Positions 1 through 8,931 of a stretch of 64,000 nt of DNA are shown in pieces. Numbering within the stretch: position 1 is the first letter of the stretch; each line of letters starts with the position of its first letter. The DNA lies in the NCBI RefSeq assembly GCF_014647655.1, contig NZ_BMPP01000001.1:222943-286942 (forward strand), written 5' to 3'. This DNA comes from Deinococcus malanensis (GTDB lineage Bacteria > Deinococcota > Deinococci > Deinococcales > Deinococcaceae). The notes under the pieces are model-generated. The model saw only the letters and a list, made by a program, of their open reading frames with translations, did no database searches and had not been told where the DNA came from. Made by a program: the position numbers and the translations under genes.

Positions 1-1
1 G

Positions 2-832
2 ACCCTGGGAGACGGCAACCCGCCGGTGCGCAGCGCTAGCCTGTTTCCCGGCGACGATCTGAACACCCTGACGATGGAGCGTGCCCTGCGCCTACTGAGC
101 CTGCCGCGTCTGGTCGGGGTCAGCGAGGGCGAAGAGGTCTGGGCCATGAACGGCAAGTACGGTCCGTACCTCAAGCGGGGTGGCGACAGCCGCAGCCTGA
201 ACAGCCACGAGGAACTGTTCACGGTAGGTATCCACGAGGCCGAGGCCCTGTTCATGCAGCCGCGCTTCCGGGGCCGTGGCGTGGCAGCGGCGCCGCTGCG
301 CACCTTCGAGATCGAGGGCCGTCCACCCATCCTGCTGAAATCGGGCCGCTTTGGCCCTTACCTGACCGATGGCGAGCGCAATGCCACCCTGCGCAAGGGC
401 GAGGGCGAAGACAACCTGACCGCCGAACGCGCACTGGAGATTCTCGAAGAGCGCGGCAAGGAGCCCAAGAAGAAGGCTGGTAAGGCAGCTTCACGCAAGG
501 CTACAGCCAAGCCCGCAGCGGGGAAGGCCGCCAAGCCATCCACGCGGAGCAGTGCGAAAAAGCCAGCGGCCAAGAAACCGGCGGTTAAGAAGGCTGGCGC
601 CAAGGGTACAGTCAGCAAATCATCAACGGTTAAAACGCCGCTGACTTGGGCTGAACTCAAACCGCATCTGGGTGTGCTCTCGGAGCAGGAGCGTCAGCTG
701 GTCACGGCGACACGCGAGCAGGGCCGCAAGGTGGATGAGGTGGCGCCTGGCCTGGGGCTGGACGTCAAGAAGGCCAAGGGGATGGCGCTGCAGGCCAGCA
801 AGAAGCTCAATCAGGCGGCGCGCGGAGACTAA
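2..832 (+). CDS. topA: DNA topoisomerase I, C-terminal part (5' end outside window)
   Basis: The reading frame is open from the first complete codon, so the gene starts before the window. The visible ~276 residues contain two topoisomerase C-terminal repeat modules, marked by the motifs KYGPYLKRG and RFGPYLTDG, each ending in the typical GPYL turn. A long Lys/Ala-rich linker follows, rich in KKPAAKK-like repeats, and then a small helical tail. Lysine-rich tails of this kind occur on type IA topoisomerases of GC-rich bacteria and bind DNA. The catalytic Toprim and active-site tyrosine regions lie outside the window, so topA is inferred from the C-terminus only. The stop TAA directly abuts the next ATG. 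Confidence 0.85.
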   Translation, partial: TLGDGNPPVRSASLFPGDDLNTLTMERALRLLSLPRLVGVSEGEEVWAMNGKYGPYLKRGGDSRSLNSHEELFTVGIHEAEALFMQPRFRGRGVAAAPLRTFEIEGRPPILLKSGRFGPYLTDGERNATLRKGEGEDNLTAERALEILEERGKEPKKKAGKAASRKATAKPAAGKAAKPSTRSSAKKPAAKKPAVKKAGAKGTVSKSSTVKTPLTWAELKPHLGVLSEQERQLVTATREQGRKVDEVAPGLGLDVKKAKGMALQASKKLNQAARGD

Positions 833-1141
833 ATGCCCACGCGTTCCCGCCCCGAAGTGCCGCAGGCCCTGCACCTGGCGCGGCTGGCCCAGGGCACTCC
901 TGGGCAGTGGGTGGCCCTGCCGGGTGGGCAGGTACGCTGCCTGAACCTCAGCGGCCGGGTGGACGGTCCAGCCCTGACCGGCTGGCTGGTCTGCCTGACC
1001 GGTGAGGCAGTGGTTGACCTTCCCCTGAACAACTTTGTGCGCCTTCGTGCCAGCGAAAGTTACCGTGTGCGTGCTGAGGAGCCCTGGACTGCCTTTGAAA
1101 CCAGGTCGGGCACGGTGTTGTTGCTGATTCCGGACGCCTGA
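833..1141 (+). CDS. Small uncharacterised protein coupled to topA
   Basis: A 102-residue protein starts at the base after the topA stop codon (TAA-ATG), so it is very likely co-translated with topA. The sequence has alternating short beta-like segments (for example WVALPGGQVRCLNL, GEAVVDLP, SGTVLLLIPDA) that recall a small cupin-like barrel, but there is no clear metal-binding motif. There is no signal peptide or membrane segment. I do not recognise a specific family. The tight coupling is the main functional clue. Confidence 0.7.
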   Translation: MPTRSRPEVPQALHLARLAQGTPGQWVALPGGQVRCLNLSGRVDGPALTGWLVCLTGEAVVDLPLNNFVRLRASESYRVRAEEPWTAFETRSGTVLLLIPDA

Positions 1142-1155
1142 TAGGGCCACAAAAC

Positions 1156-1185
1156 AGGGGAGAGCCGGAATATGGCCCTCCCCTT
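1156..1185. terminator. Bidirectional intrinsic terminator
   Basis: The arms 1157-1166 and 1174-1183 form a GC-rich stem of nine pairs with one mismatch. It is flanked by A-rich sequence on the left and T-rich sequence on the right, between two convergent genes. Confidence 0.6.
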
Positions 1186-1195
1186 AATCCTGATT

Positions 1196-1747
1196 TTATT
1201 TTTTGCGGCGTCTGGCCTTGGCCGCCTCTTTGGCCGCTTTCTGCTCGGCCTTCTGCTTCTCCTGCATCTCGCGGCCCATGTCTTCCATCAACTGGGCGCC
1301 CTGGGCATCGACCTGCCGCTGCAGTTCCAGCAGGGTACTCATGACCATGTTATGCAGCACGCGCTCCACAGGCCGGCGCACCCAGCCGTAGCGTACGCGG
1401 GCGTTCAGCGTGAGCGTCACGTCGGTTCCCCCAGGCATGGGCTTGAAGGTCCAGGCCTGGGTCAGCTTCTCCAGTGGCCCCACATGTCGCACACTTTCCC
1501 AGCCCCCACGCTGTGGCGCCTGGAGCTGACCGTACTTTGCCGTGAAACTCAGGCCCAGCAGCCGCCGCGCGAATTTGAACCGCACCAGCGCGTTATTGGC
1601 TAGCCGGCCATCGCCACCCTGATAGTCAGCCTTGACGAGGTTGGGGTCCCATTTCACGCGGCGCCGGGGTTCCAGCGCGAGACGGTACAGCACGTCAGGG
1701 CGGGCGCGCACGATGATGTTCTGCTTGATGTGAATCGACTCGGACAT
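1196..1747 (-). CDS. SRPBCC-fold (polyketide cyclase/START-like) protein with charged coiled-coil tail
   Basis: A 183-residue protein. Residues 1-140 fit the SRPBCC/START-like ligand-binding fold: an initial strand with IIVRARPDVLYRL, the WDPNLV segment typical of the family, then antiparallel strands ending in TDVTLTLNARVRYG and a long C-terminal helix. The last ~40 residues are Lys/Glu/Ala-rich and probably helical or coiled. Family members bind hydrophobic ligands or act as cyclases; the ligand here cannot be read from sequence. The gene is monocistronic and convergent with the topA pair. Confidence 0.75.
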   Translation of the reverse strand: MSESIHIKQNIIVRARPDVLYRLALEPRRRVKWDPNLVKADYQGGDGRLANNALVRFKFARRLLGLSFTAKYGQLQAPQRGGWESVRHVGPLEKLTQAWTFKPMPGGTDVTLTLNARVRYGWVRRPVERVLHNMVMSTLLELQRQVDAQGAQLMEDMGREMQEKQKAEQKAAKEAAKARRRKK

Positions 1748-1820
1748 TCCTGAGCGGCAGTCTAGCGCGCCGGCAAGTGCTGTAAGGACCGTCTTCCGCT
1801 CCAGGTGCAGATAAGCTTGG

Positions 1821-2576
1821 TCAGTGCAGATAGGGCCGGGCCGGCAGGTGGCTGGCCTTCAGATTGAAGCGTTCGGCATATTTGGCGCCGGTCAGGCGGC
1901 CGGCCACGGCGCGGGTGGCCAGAAACTGCTCGCGGTCCCAGGTCCAGCGGTAGAAGGCCTGGTAGTACTCCATGACTTCAGCCGCGACTTCTACCGTGTC
2001 CGTGATGTCCGTAAAGACTTCCGGGTAGGGGCTGGCCGGTGCGTGGTACTGGTAGAAGCGCACGGGCTCCCGCCAGGCTTCCAGCCGGCGCACGTCCTCG
2101 CCACTGTCCACCGAATCGCTTCCGCCGAGGTCCGGGGCGGGCGCCATGGGCACGCCGCCCCCCTCCTCGTTGATGATCTTGGGAATGCGCGCCAGGGTAA
2201 TGGCGTCGAAGGCAATTTTGGCCGTCATGCGGTGATCCGGATGGGGATGATCATCGCTCCAGGTAATCACAGCATTGGGCCGGAACTGCGCGTACAGCCG
2301 CGCCAGTTGCAGGGCCTCCGTGCGTGAGCCGGTCATGCGGCTGTCGCCCATGTCGAAGAAATGGTGCAACGCGCCGATTTTCCCAGCCACCCAGGCACCG
2401 TGCTCGCGCCGTACCCGGGTGACCTCCTCGTGCGTCTGGTCGCCGAACTGGCTGGCCAGTTCACCAAGCGTGGTCCACACCAGCATGACCTCGTCTCCGC
2501 GCGCCGCGTGCTTGGCCAGGGTGCCGATACAACCTATCTCGTCGTCGGGGTGGGCAAAGACCGCCATGATTCGCAT
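1821..2576 (-). CDS. LmbE/PIG-L family deacetylase
   Basis: The N-terminus carries AHPDDE, the zinc-binding signature of LmbE/PIG-L N-acetylglucosaminyl deacetylases. The second histidine cluster is in WSDDHPHPDH. Family members deacetylate GlcNAc-containing small molecules, such as bacillithiol or mycothiol precursors and glycolipids; the substrate here is not known. A frame extension upstream could use TTG at 2603, but ATG 2576 is preferred. It places the Rossmann-like first strand at the N-terminus and lies 7 nt after a TATTCT -10 box, so the mRNA is probably leaderless. The protein is 251 residues. Confidence 0.85.
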   Translation of the reverse strand: MRIMAVFAHPDDEIGCIGTLAKHAARGDEVMLVWTTLGELASQFGDQTHEEVTRVRREHGAWVAGKIGALHHFFDMGDSRMTGSRTEALQLARLYAQFRPNAVITWSDDHPHPDHRMTAKIAFDAITLARIPKIINEEGGGVPMAPAPDLGGSDSVDSGEDVRRLEAWREPVRFYQYHAPASPYPEVFTDITDTVEVAAEVMEYYQAFYRWTWDREQFLATRAVAGRLTGAKYAERFNLKASHLPARPYLH

Positions 2577-2583
2577 AGCCACA

Positions 2584-2589
2584 AGAATA
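2584..2589 (-). promoter_or_regulatory. -10 box for leaderless LmbE gene
   Basis: TATTCT on the minus strand lies 7 nt upstream of ATG 2576. No Shine-Dalgarno sequence is present. Confidence 0.55.
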
Positions 2590-2694
2590 TGCTGCCCCCG
2601 CAAGCATGTGTCCGGGTGGGGGTGCGCACATGGACTGCCGGCAGTGTCGAGCAGTTCGAGGCAGAGCTATGCACTGCGCTTATCAAAGGGTGCT

Positions 2695-3156
2695 TTACCG
2701 CAACAGGCGCAGGGTCAGCGGATACCGGTACGGCTTGCCGGCACTTACCTGAATCACTGCCACCAGCATCAGGATCAGCGGCAGCAGGCCCAGGACCAGC
2801 AGGACTGGCAGAAAGAACAGGAAGAAGGTGCTGAACAGTCCCAGCACGGCAAACGCGCCCACGCCAGGCTGTCCGGCGGCGCTGCCCACCGCCCCGCCGA
2901 TCAGGCCCAGACTGAACAGCCCGAAGGCCACCAGACCAATCACGGTGCTGTAGATCCACATGCTGATCTGAAAGTTCACTGCCTCCTTGCCCTGCTCGTC
3001 CAGGAGCCGGCTCCGGTCGCGGTAGTACAGCCAGGCAGCCACCGGGCCCAGCAGCGCACCAATCCCCGGCAGCACAAATCCCAGCAGGGGAGAGAGGTGC
3101 GTCACCAGCACAGGCGTGCGCTCGGATTCCGGAATAAAGGGGGACGGGGCGGCCAT
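2695..3156 (-). CDS. DUF4870-type small membrane protein
   Basis: A 153-residue protein. After a short polar N-terminus there are at least three hydrophobic segments: LLGFVLPGIGALLGPVAAW, a central IWIYSTVIGLVAFGLF-like stretch, and a long C-terminal segment. The motif LLDEQGKEAVNFQISM is typical of the DUF4870/Tic20-like family. The function of the family is unknown. The start ATG 3156 lies 5 nt after TAGTGT, consistent with a leaderless message. The longer upstream frame only overlaps rnhA and is not real. Confidence 0.8.
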   Translation of the reverse strand: MAAPSPFIPESERTPVLVTHLSPLLGFVLPGIGALLGPVAAWLYYRDRSRLLDEQGKEAVNFQISMWIYSTVIGLVAFGLFSLGLIGGAVGSAAGQPGVGAFAVLGLFSTFFLFFLPVLLVLGLLPLILMLVAVIQVSAGKPYRYPLTLRLLR

Positions 3157-3161
3157 GCTTG

Positions 3162-3167
3162 ACACTA
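3162..3167 (-). promoter_or_regulatory. -10 box for leaderless DUF4870 gene
   Basis: TAGTGT on the minus strand lies 5 nt before ATG 3156. It is 15 bp from the rnhA -10 box on the other strand, so the two genes share a 39-bp divergent promoter region. Confidence 0.5.
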
Positions 3168-3182
3168 CGCCCTGCTGCTGAA

Positions 3183-3188
3183 TACAGT
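3183..3188 (+). promoter_or_regulatory. -10 box for leaderless rnhA
   Basis: TACAGT lies 7 nt before ATG 3196, with no Shine-Dalgarno sequence. Confidence 0.55.
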
Positions 3189-3195
3189 TCCCCGG

Positions 3196-3747
3196 ATGAC
3201 GGGCAAGCCTCCTTACCGCGCCAGCGCCGCGCAGAAAGCGCAGGCGGCGGCCCGCGACCGCCTCCCGATCAGGGCCGGAATTCAGCCGGACACTCCGGTC
3301 ACCGGCGAAGAGGTCGAACTGTACAGCGACGGCGCGTGTGACACCACCCAGGGGCATGGCGGCTGGGCCACCATCCTGAAGTACAAGGGTCAGGAACTCG
3401 TGCTGAGCGGCAACGAGGAAGGCACGACCAACAACCGCATGGAACTGCGTGGCCTGCTTGAGGGCCTCAAGGTGCTCAAGCGGCCCTGTCAGGTGCGGGT
3501 GGTCACCGACAGCCAGTACCTGCGCAAGGCCTTTACCGACGGCTGGATCCTTAAATGGCAGCGCAACGGCTGGAAGACGGCCGGGGGCGATCCGGTGAAA
3601 AACAAGGAACTGTGGGAAGAGCTGATTGCCCAGGCACGGACGCACGCCCTGACCTTTATCTGGGTCAAGGGCCACGCCGGCCACGGGGAAAACGAGCGGG
3701 TGGACGTACTGGCCGTGCAGGAACGCAAGAAACTGCGTGCCCGGTAA
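3196..3747 (+). CDS. rnhA: Ribonuclease HI
   Basis: This enzyme cleaves the RNA strand of RNA-DNA hybrids. The catalytic carboxylates of RNase HI are visible: Asp45 in YSDGAC, Glu83 in NRMELRG, Asp105 in VVTDSQY and Asp170 in NERVDVLA, with the conserved His in KGHAGHGEN. The first ~40 residues are a basic extension not found in the E. coli enzyme (155 residues there, 183 here). The start ATG 3196 is supported by the -10 box 7 nt upstream. The gene is divergent from the DUF4870 gene. Confidence 0.93.
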   Translation: MTGKPPYRASAAQKAQAAARDRLPIRAGIQPDTPVTGEEVELYSDGACDTTQGHGGWATILKYKGQELVLSGNEEGTTNNRMELRGLLEGLKVLKRPCQVRVVTDSQYLRKAFTDGWILKWQRNGWKTAGGDPVKNKELWEELIAQARTHALTFIWVKGHAGHGENERVDVLAVQERKKLRAR

Positions 3748-3854
3748 CGGCAGAGGCGCTTCATTGCCTGCCTGAGGCCTGGCGTGCACAATGCGGCTCA
3801 GACCTCTCTCCGGGGAGAGGCGCTGCGGCGCCCGCCCCAAAAGGACGTGTGCCT

Positions 3855-5075
3855 ATGCCGGACCGCCGCGCAATTCCCTGTCTGTTACGGTTCTTTGCCG
3901 GATGGATGCGCCGGCCTGCGGGTATGGCGCTGCTTGGTCTGGTGGCCGTAGCCTCTGCCGGGAGCCGTGACCAGCGAGCGGAGCTGCACAGTCCGGATCC
4001 CATAAGGTCAGTCGCGGCCGGTACTGATGGCCTCGGCCGCTTTGTCGTGGCCTGGGTCTCGTGCCGCACCGAACTGGCTGAGGGTGGAGGCGAGCAGCTG
4101 CGGGCTGCCCGGCTCGAAGGTGGCCGCTGGCAGCCTCTGGGCGGTGTGGTCAACGAGAAGCCGCAGTACAACGCTGCACAGCCCAATGTGCATGCCGGCC
4201 CGGACGGCAGTGTGTGGCTGGAGTGGGAAGAGGGCAGCGGACACGCGCACATCGACTCGTTCCTGATGTCCAACTGGACAGGCCGCGCCTGGACCCGACC
4301 AACCCCCTATGCGCTGAGGCGCAACCTTTCGGATGCGGGCCGGTCGCGCGCTCTGGCACTTGATCCTCAGAACCGTCCGCTGGTGGGCTGGACCGATATT
4401 GGCACCGGCACCCGCAGCATGTACCCCAGTGTGGTGTCGCTGAAGCTGTGGCAGGGCCGGGGCTGGCTGACCACGCCCTACCTGAACCTGAACCTGCGGC
4501 AGCCTGCGTTTATGCCCAGCGTGGCGCACGCCGGCGGAAAGGTCAGCGTTGCTTACGTCGAGGGGCCTACCACCCGTTCCAACATCTGGGTACGGCAGTG
4601 GACACCTGAAGGCTGGCGCACCCTGGGCAGGCGCGTGAATGTCCGCCCCGACACCTATGTGTTTCGCCCCCTGCTACGTGCCGATGGTCTGGGCCGCCTG
4701 ACCGTGGCCTGGCTGGAAGACCTGCGTGGGGCTGACACCCTGTACGTCAGCCGGTGGAATGGGCGTGTGTGGGAAAGGCTGGGAAGTGGACCGGTCAGTC
4801 GGCCGGGAGAGCACGCCGCCACCGCCTCACTGGCCTTCGATGGCCAGCAGCGCCCGGTGGTGGCCTGGACGCAGGGACCGGATGGCCGGCGTACAGTCCG
4901 TGCCGTCCGATGGGACGGGAGCCGCTGGCTGCCGCTGGGCGGCGGGGTCTTGAACGCCACTTCCTCAGCCGACGTGGACCACGCCACGGTGGCGGGCAGT
5001 CGGTACGGCATCCTGGTCGCCTGGAGAGAACTCCGCGGCGGGGTCTGGCAGTTGCGGACCTGGTCGCAGCCCTGA
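3855..5075 (+). CDS. Secreted repeat (propeller-like) protein
   Basis: A 406-residue protein whose N-terminus has a basic stretch and a hydrophobic core (GMALLGLVAVASAGS), a probable signal peptide. The rest contains at least five repeats of the form 'W-D/G-G-x-W-x-x-L-G ... D-x-x-G-R-x-x-V-A-W', as in FVVAWVSCRTE, PLVGWTDIG, LTVAWLEDLRG, PVVAWTQGPDG and ILVAWRELRG. Such repeats are typical of sialidase/BNR-like or other beta-propeller folds, but no sialidase catalytic residues can be assigned. Start ATG 3855 has the weak AAGGA upstream. Function is unknown; a cell-surface role is an inference. Confidence 0.75.
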   Translation: MPDRRAIPCLLRFFAGWMRRPAGMALLGLVAVASAGSRDQRAELHSPDPIRSVAAGTDGLGRFVVAWVSCRTELAEGGGEQLRAARLEGGRWQPLGGVVNEKPQYNAAQPNVHAGPDGSVWLEWEEGSGHAHIDSFLMSNWTGRAWTRPTPYALRRNLSDAGRSRALALDPQNRPLVGWTDIGTGTRSMYPSVVSLKLWQGRGWLTTPYLNLNLRQPAFMPSVAHAGGKVSVAYVEGPTTRSNIWVRQWTPEGWRTLGRRVNVRPDTYVFRPLLRADGLGRLTVAWLEDLRGADTLYVSRWNGRVWERLGSGPVSRPGEHAATASLAFDGQQRPVVAWTQGPDGRRTVRAVRWDGSRWLPLGGGVLNATSSADVDHATVAGSRYGILVAWRELRGGVWQLRTWSQP

Positions 5076-5079
5076 GGGT

Positions 5080-5490
5080 TCACCCAGCTGCACGCCATTC
5101 ACAGGCAAAGCGCCTCTGGTCTCCACGGGGAGCAGTCTCGCGAACATAAAACCCACTTCGGCGATAAAACCCGGCGGCGTCCCCGTCTGTTTCTGCGGAT
5201 AGGGTCGTCAGGTCCAGGGCGGAGGCAACAGCAGACAGCAGTGCCCGCGCGAATCCTTTTCTGCGTTCCAGTGGATCGGTGCCTATATGCAGCACTTCTG
5301 CCTGCCTCGCCTGTACGCGGAGCCCCACCGCGCACACCACGCGACCACCGGTTTCCCAGAGAAAGAACTGCCGCCCAGGGTCGGTTCGGTAGGCTTCCAG
5401 GTTGCGTGCAATGCGTGCGGCATCGGGAAACATGGCGTGGACCAGGAGAGCCTCAACCTCCGGAGTCGGGAACATGCAGCGGCGCATCAT
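5080..5490 (-). CDS. GNAT family N-acetyltransferase
   Basis: A 136-residue protein. The acetyl-CoA binding motif A is seen as VLHIGTDPLERRKGFARALLSAV, matching the GNAT pattern R/Q-x-x-G-x-G/A. It is followed by SAETDGDAAGFYRRSGF, the usual GNAT C-terminal strand-helix. Start ATG 5490 is chosen because an AGGA sequence lies about 9 nt upstream; the longer reading frame upstream runs into the divergent MFS gene. The acceptor substrate is unknown. Confidence 0.8.
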   Translation of the reverse strand: MMRRCMFPTPEVEALLVHAMFPDAARIARNLEAYRTDPGRQFFLWETGGRVVCAVGLRVQARQAEVLHIGTDPLERRKGFARALLSAVASALDLTTLSAETDGDAAGFYRRSGFYVRETAPRGDQRRFACEWRAAG

Positions 5491-5561
5491 TAGGCACATC
5501 CTGAAGGCAGGATTCCTGCCCTGGGCCATTCGGCGTATCGCGTGCCCTGTGGACCCCAGCC

Positions 5562-5567
5562 TACGCT
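5562..5567 (+). promoter_or_regulatory. -10 box for leaderless MFS gene
   Basis: TACGCT lies 6 nt before ATG 5574, without a Shine-Dalgarno sequence. Confidence 0.55.
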
Positions 5568-5573
5568 GGGAGC

Positions 5574-6953
5574 ATGACTCCCTCACGTGTCCAACCTGCA
5601 CCAGATGCGGAAAGCTGGCGTACCTTTCTGCAACTGTGGGCCTCGCAGGCGCTGAGTGTGCTGGGCAGTGGCCTGAGTGGCTTCGCCCTGAACATCTACC
5701 TGACCCAGACCATGTTTCCCCTGGAAAGCCAGCGGGCACAACTGGCGGGCGCACTGTCGATGACGGCACTGGGCTGGACCGTCGCGGCCATCGTGGGTGG
5801 TCCCCTGGCCGGGGCGCTGGCGGACCGCTGGAACCGCCGGCGCATGATGATCGCCTGTGACGTGCTGGGTGCGGTATTGCTGCTGGGCCTCACGACCCTG
5901 ATCCTGCTGGGCACCCCTCCGGTCTGGGCATTGGTCGTGTTCACGACACTGCTGGGTCTGGTCGGCACTTTCCACGGCTCGGCATTCGACACCAGCTATT
6001 CGGCCCTGGTACCGCGTGAACGGCTACCCAGGGCCAATGGCATGATGCAGACGCTCTGGAGTCTCTCGGGTCTGCTGAGTCCTGCCCTGGCGGCGCTGCT
6101 GATCGGCCTGCCGGCACTGGCACGCAAGAATGATGGTCCAGGGTGGCTGTCCGGGTGGAGCGACGGTGTGCCCCTGGCCCTGCTGATCGACGCGGTGTCC
6201 TTTGGAATCGCGGCGCTGGTGGTGTGGCGGCTGTCGTTGCCCAGCCCACAGCGCCGCGACCTGCAGGGCCCGGCTGCACAGAAAACCAGCCTGGGACAGG
6301 ACATGCGCTTTGGCTGGAGCTATATTTTTGCGCGTCGTCCGCTGCTGCATCTGCTGCTGACCTTCGCTGTGGTGAACCTGATGATCAGTGGCGTCGGGGT
6401 CCTGCACCCTTTGCTGGTGAAGTTCACGCTGGCCGCAGATATCCAGACTCAGGGCCTGAGCACCGAGACCGCGCTGGCCACCCTGTGGACTGCCATGAGC
6501 GCGGGTGGACTGGTCGGGGGGCTGCTGATCAGCGCATGGGGCGGGCTGAAACGGCAGCGGGTTCTGGGTGTGCTGGTTCCCATGGTCCTGGCCGGCGGCG
6601 CCCACGCCCTGAGCGGTGCTGCCGGAACGCTGTATCTGACCGCCGCATGCGTCGCCGCTTTCGGGATCATGACGCCGATCATGAATGCCCACTCGCAGAG
6701 CATCTGGCAGTCGCAGGTTCCCTCCGAGATGCAGGGCCGGGTCTTCAGTGTCCGGCGCCTGATCGCGCAATTCACCTCACCGCTGGCCACGGCGGCTGCT
6801 GGCTTCTTGGGAGCGCACACCTCGCCGGGCCTGATCCTGTTGTGGAGTGGCGTGGTGATGCTGGTGGTGTCCGGCCTGCAACTGCTGAACCCGGCGCTGC
6901 GCCGGGTCGATGAGCTGCCTGCGCTGCCGCGGCCAGCAGAAGCTCTGGGTTAG
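5574..6953 (+). CDS. MFS transporter, EntS/MefA-like efflux type
   Basis: A 459-residue protein with about 12 hydrophobic segments. Loop 2-3 carries GALADRWNRRRMMIACD, the G-x-L-x-D-R-x-x-R-R motif of major facilitator proteins. The overall pattern, including the FHGSAFDTSYSALVPRERLPRANGM segment, matches the enterobactin-exporter/macrolide-efflux branch (MFS_3). It probably exports a small hydrophobic compound; the substrate is unknown. The gene is monocistronic and leaderless, and ends at a strong hairpin shared with the convergent nudix gene. Confidence 0.85.
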   Translation: MTPSRVQPAPDAESWRTFLQLWASQALSVLGSGLSGFALNIYLTQTMFPLESQRAQLAGALSMTALGWTVAAIVGGPLAGALADRWNRRRMMIACDVLGAVLLLGLTTLILLGTPPVWALVVFTTLLGLVGTFHGSAFDTSYSALVPRERLPRANGMMQTLWSLSGLLSPALAALLIGLPALARKNDGPGWLSGWSDGVPLALLIDAVSFGIAALVVWRLSLPSPQRRDLQGPAAQKTSLGQDMRFGWSYIFARRPLLHLLLTFAVVNLMISGVGVLHPLLVKFTLAADIQTQGLSTETALATLWTAMSAGGLVGGLLISAWGGLKRQRVLGVLVPMVLAGGAHALSGAAGTLYLTAACVAAFGIMTPIMNAHSQSIWQSQVPSEMQGRVFSVRRLIAQFTSPLATAAAGFLGAHTSPGLILLWSGVVMLVVSGLQLLNPALRRVDELPALPRPAEALG

Positions 6954-6961
6954 AGGAGAGC

Positions 6962-6996
6962 AGAGGCACGCCGGGAGGGAGTCCCGGCGTGCCTCT
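6962..6996. terminator. Long perfect stem-loop between convergent genes
   Basis: 15-bp perfect arms (6962-6976 and 6982-6996) surround a 5-nt loop between the MFS stop at 6953 and the nudix stop at 7006. There is no good U-tract on either strand, so termination strength is uncertain. Confidence 0.6.
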
Positions 6997-7005
6997 TACC
7001 TGCTA

Positions 7006-7461
7006 CTACCGGTCGCAGACGGTCGGGCCCAGGTAACGGAGCCCGCTGTCCTCGCGGCGCAGATCCTGCCAGAACACGTCGCGGAAGACCGGTGGACGGA
7101 CGTCCAGGGCCGTCATCTGGCCTGCCGTCATAAAACGGGCCTCGACCAGGACCTCGCGTTCATCGTCAACGCGATGCGCTTGGGAAAGTGCGCCGCCCAC
7201 CTCATGACACCGCACGAAGCTCTTGCAGATTCGGCTGTCACCGTCCACCAGCTCCTGCAGGTACAGGATGCGCTCAGCCCGTACGCTCAGCCCGGTTTCC
7301 TCGTGCACCTCGCGCTCGGCGGCTTGCAGGAGACTCTCGTGCCCTTCCACCCCACCGCCCGGCGGTACCCAGAAGTCGAAGGCACCCGGCTGGTGGTGAT
7401 GCACCATCAGCAACTGGTCGCCGCGGAGCACCACACCCGCCGCGCTGATCCGGTGGCGCAA
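7006..7461 (-). CDS. NUDIX hydrolase
   Basis: A 151-residue protein. A full Nudix box runs from Gly36 to Leu58: G-x5-E42-x7-R50-E51-V-H-E54-E55-T-G57-L58. These residues bind Mg2+ and hydrolyse nucleoside diphosphate-X bonds. The substrate cannot be predicted. There is no ATG before the first strand; the likely start is TTG 7461, three bases after the glmU stop at 7465, so translation is coupled to glmU. Co-expression with a UDP-sugar enzyme fits a house-cleaning role on nucleotide sugars, but this is inference. Confidence 0.82.
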   Translation of the reverse strand: MRHRISAAGVVLRGDQLLMVHHHQPGAFDFWVPPGGGVEGHESLLQAAEREVHEETGLSVRAERILYLQELVDGDSRICKSFVRCHEVGGALSQAHRVDDEREVLVEARFMTAGQMTALDVRPPVFRDVFWQDLRREDSGLRYLGPTVCDR

Positions 7462-7464
7462 CCC

Positions 7465-8910
7465 TCAGCCCTGACGGTCCAGCCAGCCGGCCAGCCATGG
7501 CAGTTTGACCTGCACCTTCTCGCGCACGCCGCCCCAGTAGCGGCGGGACCAGCCTTCGATGGTGCGCTGCTTGCCCCGCGCCACGGCCATGGCCCCTTCG
7601 GGGACGTTGTCGTGAACCGCGCTGCCTGCGGCGATAAAGGCGGCGTCGCCGACCACGCGCGGCGCGATCAGGGTGCTGTTGCTGCCGATAAACACCCCGG
7701 CGCCCACCGTACTCTGGTGTTTGTTCACCCCATCGAAGTTGGCCACGATGGTGCCGGCCCCGATATTGGTTTCTGCGCCGATGGTCACGTCTCCGAGGTA
7801 AGCCAGGTGCCCGGCCTTGACGCCCGCGTCGAGCCGCGCATTCTTGGTTTCCACAAAGTTGCCGATGTGCACCCCCTGCGCCAGCTGGGTGCCGGGCCTC
7901 AGCCGGGCGAAAGGACCCACGTCGCTGCCTTCGCCCACCTCTGCACCTTCGAGCACGCTGTGGGGCTTGATCATGGCCCCTTCGCCCAGCACGCTGTCGG
8001 TCACGATGCTGTACGCGCCGATGGTCACCCCGTCCGCCACCCTGGTCTGTCCGCGCAGCATGACGCCGGGCTCCACCGTCACGTCGCGGCCCAGCGTGAC
8101 CGTGTCTTCGATGTGGGTGGTGTCCGGAGCCTGCAGCGTGACGCCGGCCGCCATGTGGGCGCGGTTGATGCGGCGGCGCAAGATGGCCTCCAGATCCGCG
8201 AGGCCCTGGCGGTCGTTGGCCCCCAGCACCTCGTCGGCGTCGGTCAGCTTGAACGCACTGGCCTGTGCACCCTGGGCGCGGTACAGGCCCAGCAGGTCGG
8301 TCAGATAGTACTCGCCGGCCTTGTTGTCGTTGCCAATCAGCCGCGCGAGTTCTGGTGCACGGGAGTCCATGATATACACGCCACTGTTGAACTCTCCCAC
8401 CGCACGTTCCGCTTCCGTGGCGTCCTTCTGCTCCACGATGCGTTCCACTGTGCCGTCCACGCTCCGGATGATCCGGCCGTACCCGGTGGCATCGGCCAGT
8501 TCGCCGCTGAGGATGGTGAACGCACCGCCACGGGCTCGGTGGTCGTCGATCAGAGCCTGCAGTGTCTCGGTGCGCAGCAGCGGGGTGTCTCCGTACAGGA
8601 CCAGTACGTCCGCGTCCTGGGTGCCCAGGGCGTCCACACCACACAGGAAAGCGTGCCCGGTGCCCAGTTGCTGATCCTGCCGCGCAAAAGTCACCCCGCT
8701 GTCCGCCAGGGCTGCCTCAACCTTCTCGGCACCGTGCCCGGTCACGACCACCACGTTCCTGGCCCCCAGCTCCCGGGCACTTTTGACGGCCCAGGCCACC
8801 ATCGGGCGGCCGGCCACCGGGTGCAGCACCTTGGGGAGGGCGGATTTCATGCGGGTGCCTTGCCCCGCCGCGAGGATCACCACGTCCAGCGGACGATTGT
8901 TATCTGTCAT
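7465..8910 (-). CDS. glmU: Bifunctional GlmU: glucosamine-1-P N-acetyltransferase / GlcNAc-1-P uridyltransferase
   Basis: This cytoplasmic enzyme makes UDP-GlcNAc for peptidoglycan and glycans. The N-terminal uridyltransferase domain begins with [23 protein letters not shown]. The C-terminal half is a left-handed beta-helix of hexapeptide repeats ([28 protein letters not shown] and others), ending with the acetyltransferase site region [19 protein letters not shown]. The length of 481 residues is near the family norm (~456). Start ATG 8910 has AGGTG upstream; a TACACT -10 box at 8932-8937 implies a short leader of about 15 nt. The downstream nudix gene is coupled. Confidence 0.95.
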   Translation of the reverse strand: MTDNNRPLDVVILAAGQGTRMKSALPKVLHPVAGRPMVAWAVKSARELGARNVVVVTGHGAEKVEAALADSGVTFARQDQQLGTGHAFLCGVDALGTQDADVLVLYGDTPLLRTETLQALIDDHRARGGAFTILSGELADATGYGRIIRSVDGTVERIVEQKDATEAERAVGEFNSGVYIMDSRAPELARLIGNDNKAGEYYLTDLLGLYRAQGAQASAFKLTDADEVLGANDRQGLADLEAILRRRINRAHMAAGVTLQAPDTTHIEDTVTLGRDVTVEPGVMLRGQTRVADGVTIGAYSIVTDSVLGEGAMIKPHSVLEGAEVGEGSDVGPFARLRPGTQLAQGVHIGNFVETKNARLDAGVKAGHLAYLGDVTIGAETNIGAGTIVANFDGVNKHQSTVGAGVFIGSNSTLIAPRVVGDAAFIAAGSAVHDNVPEGAMAVARGKQRTIEGWSRRYWGGVREKVQVKLPWLAGWLDRQG

Positions 8911-8931
8911 TCACATTCACCTGTCTGTGCC

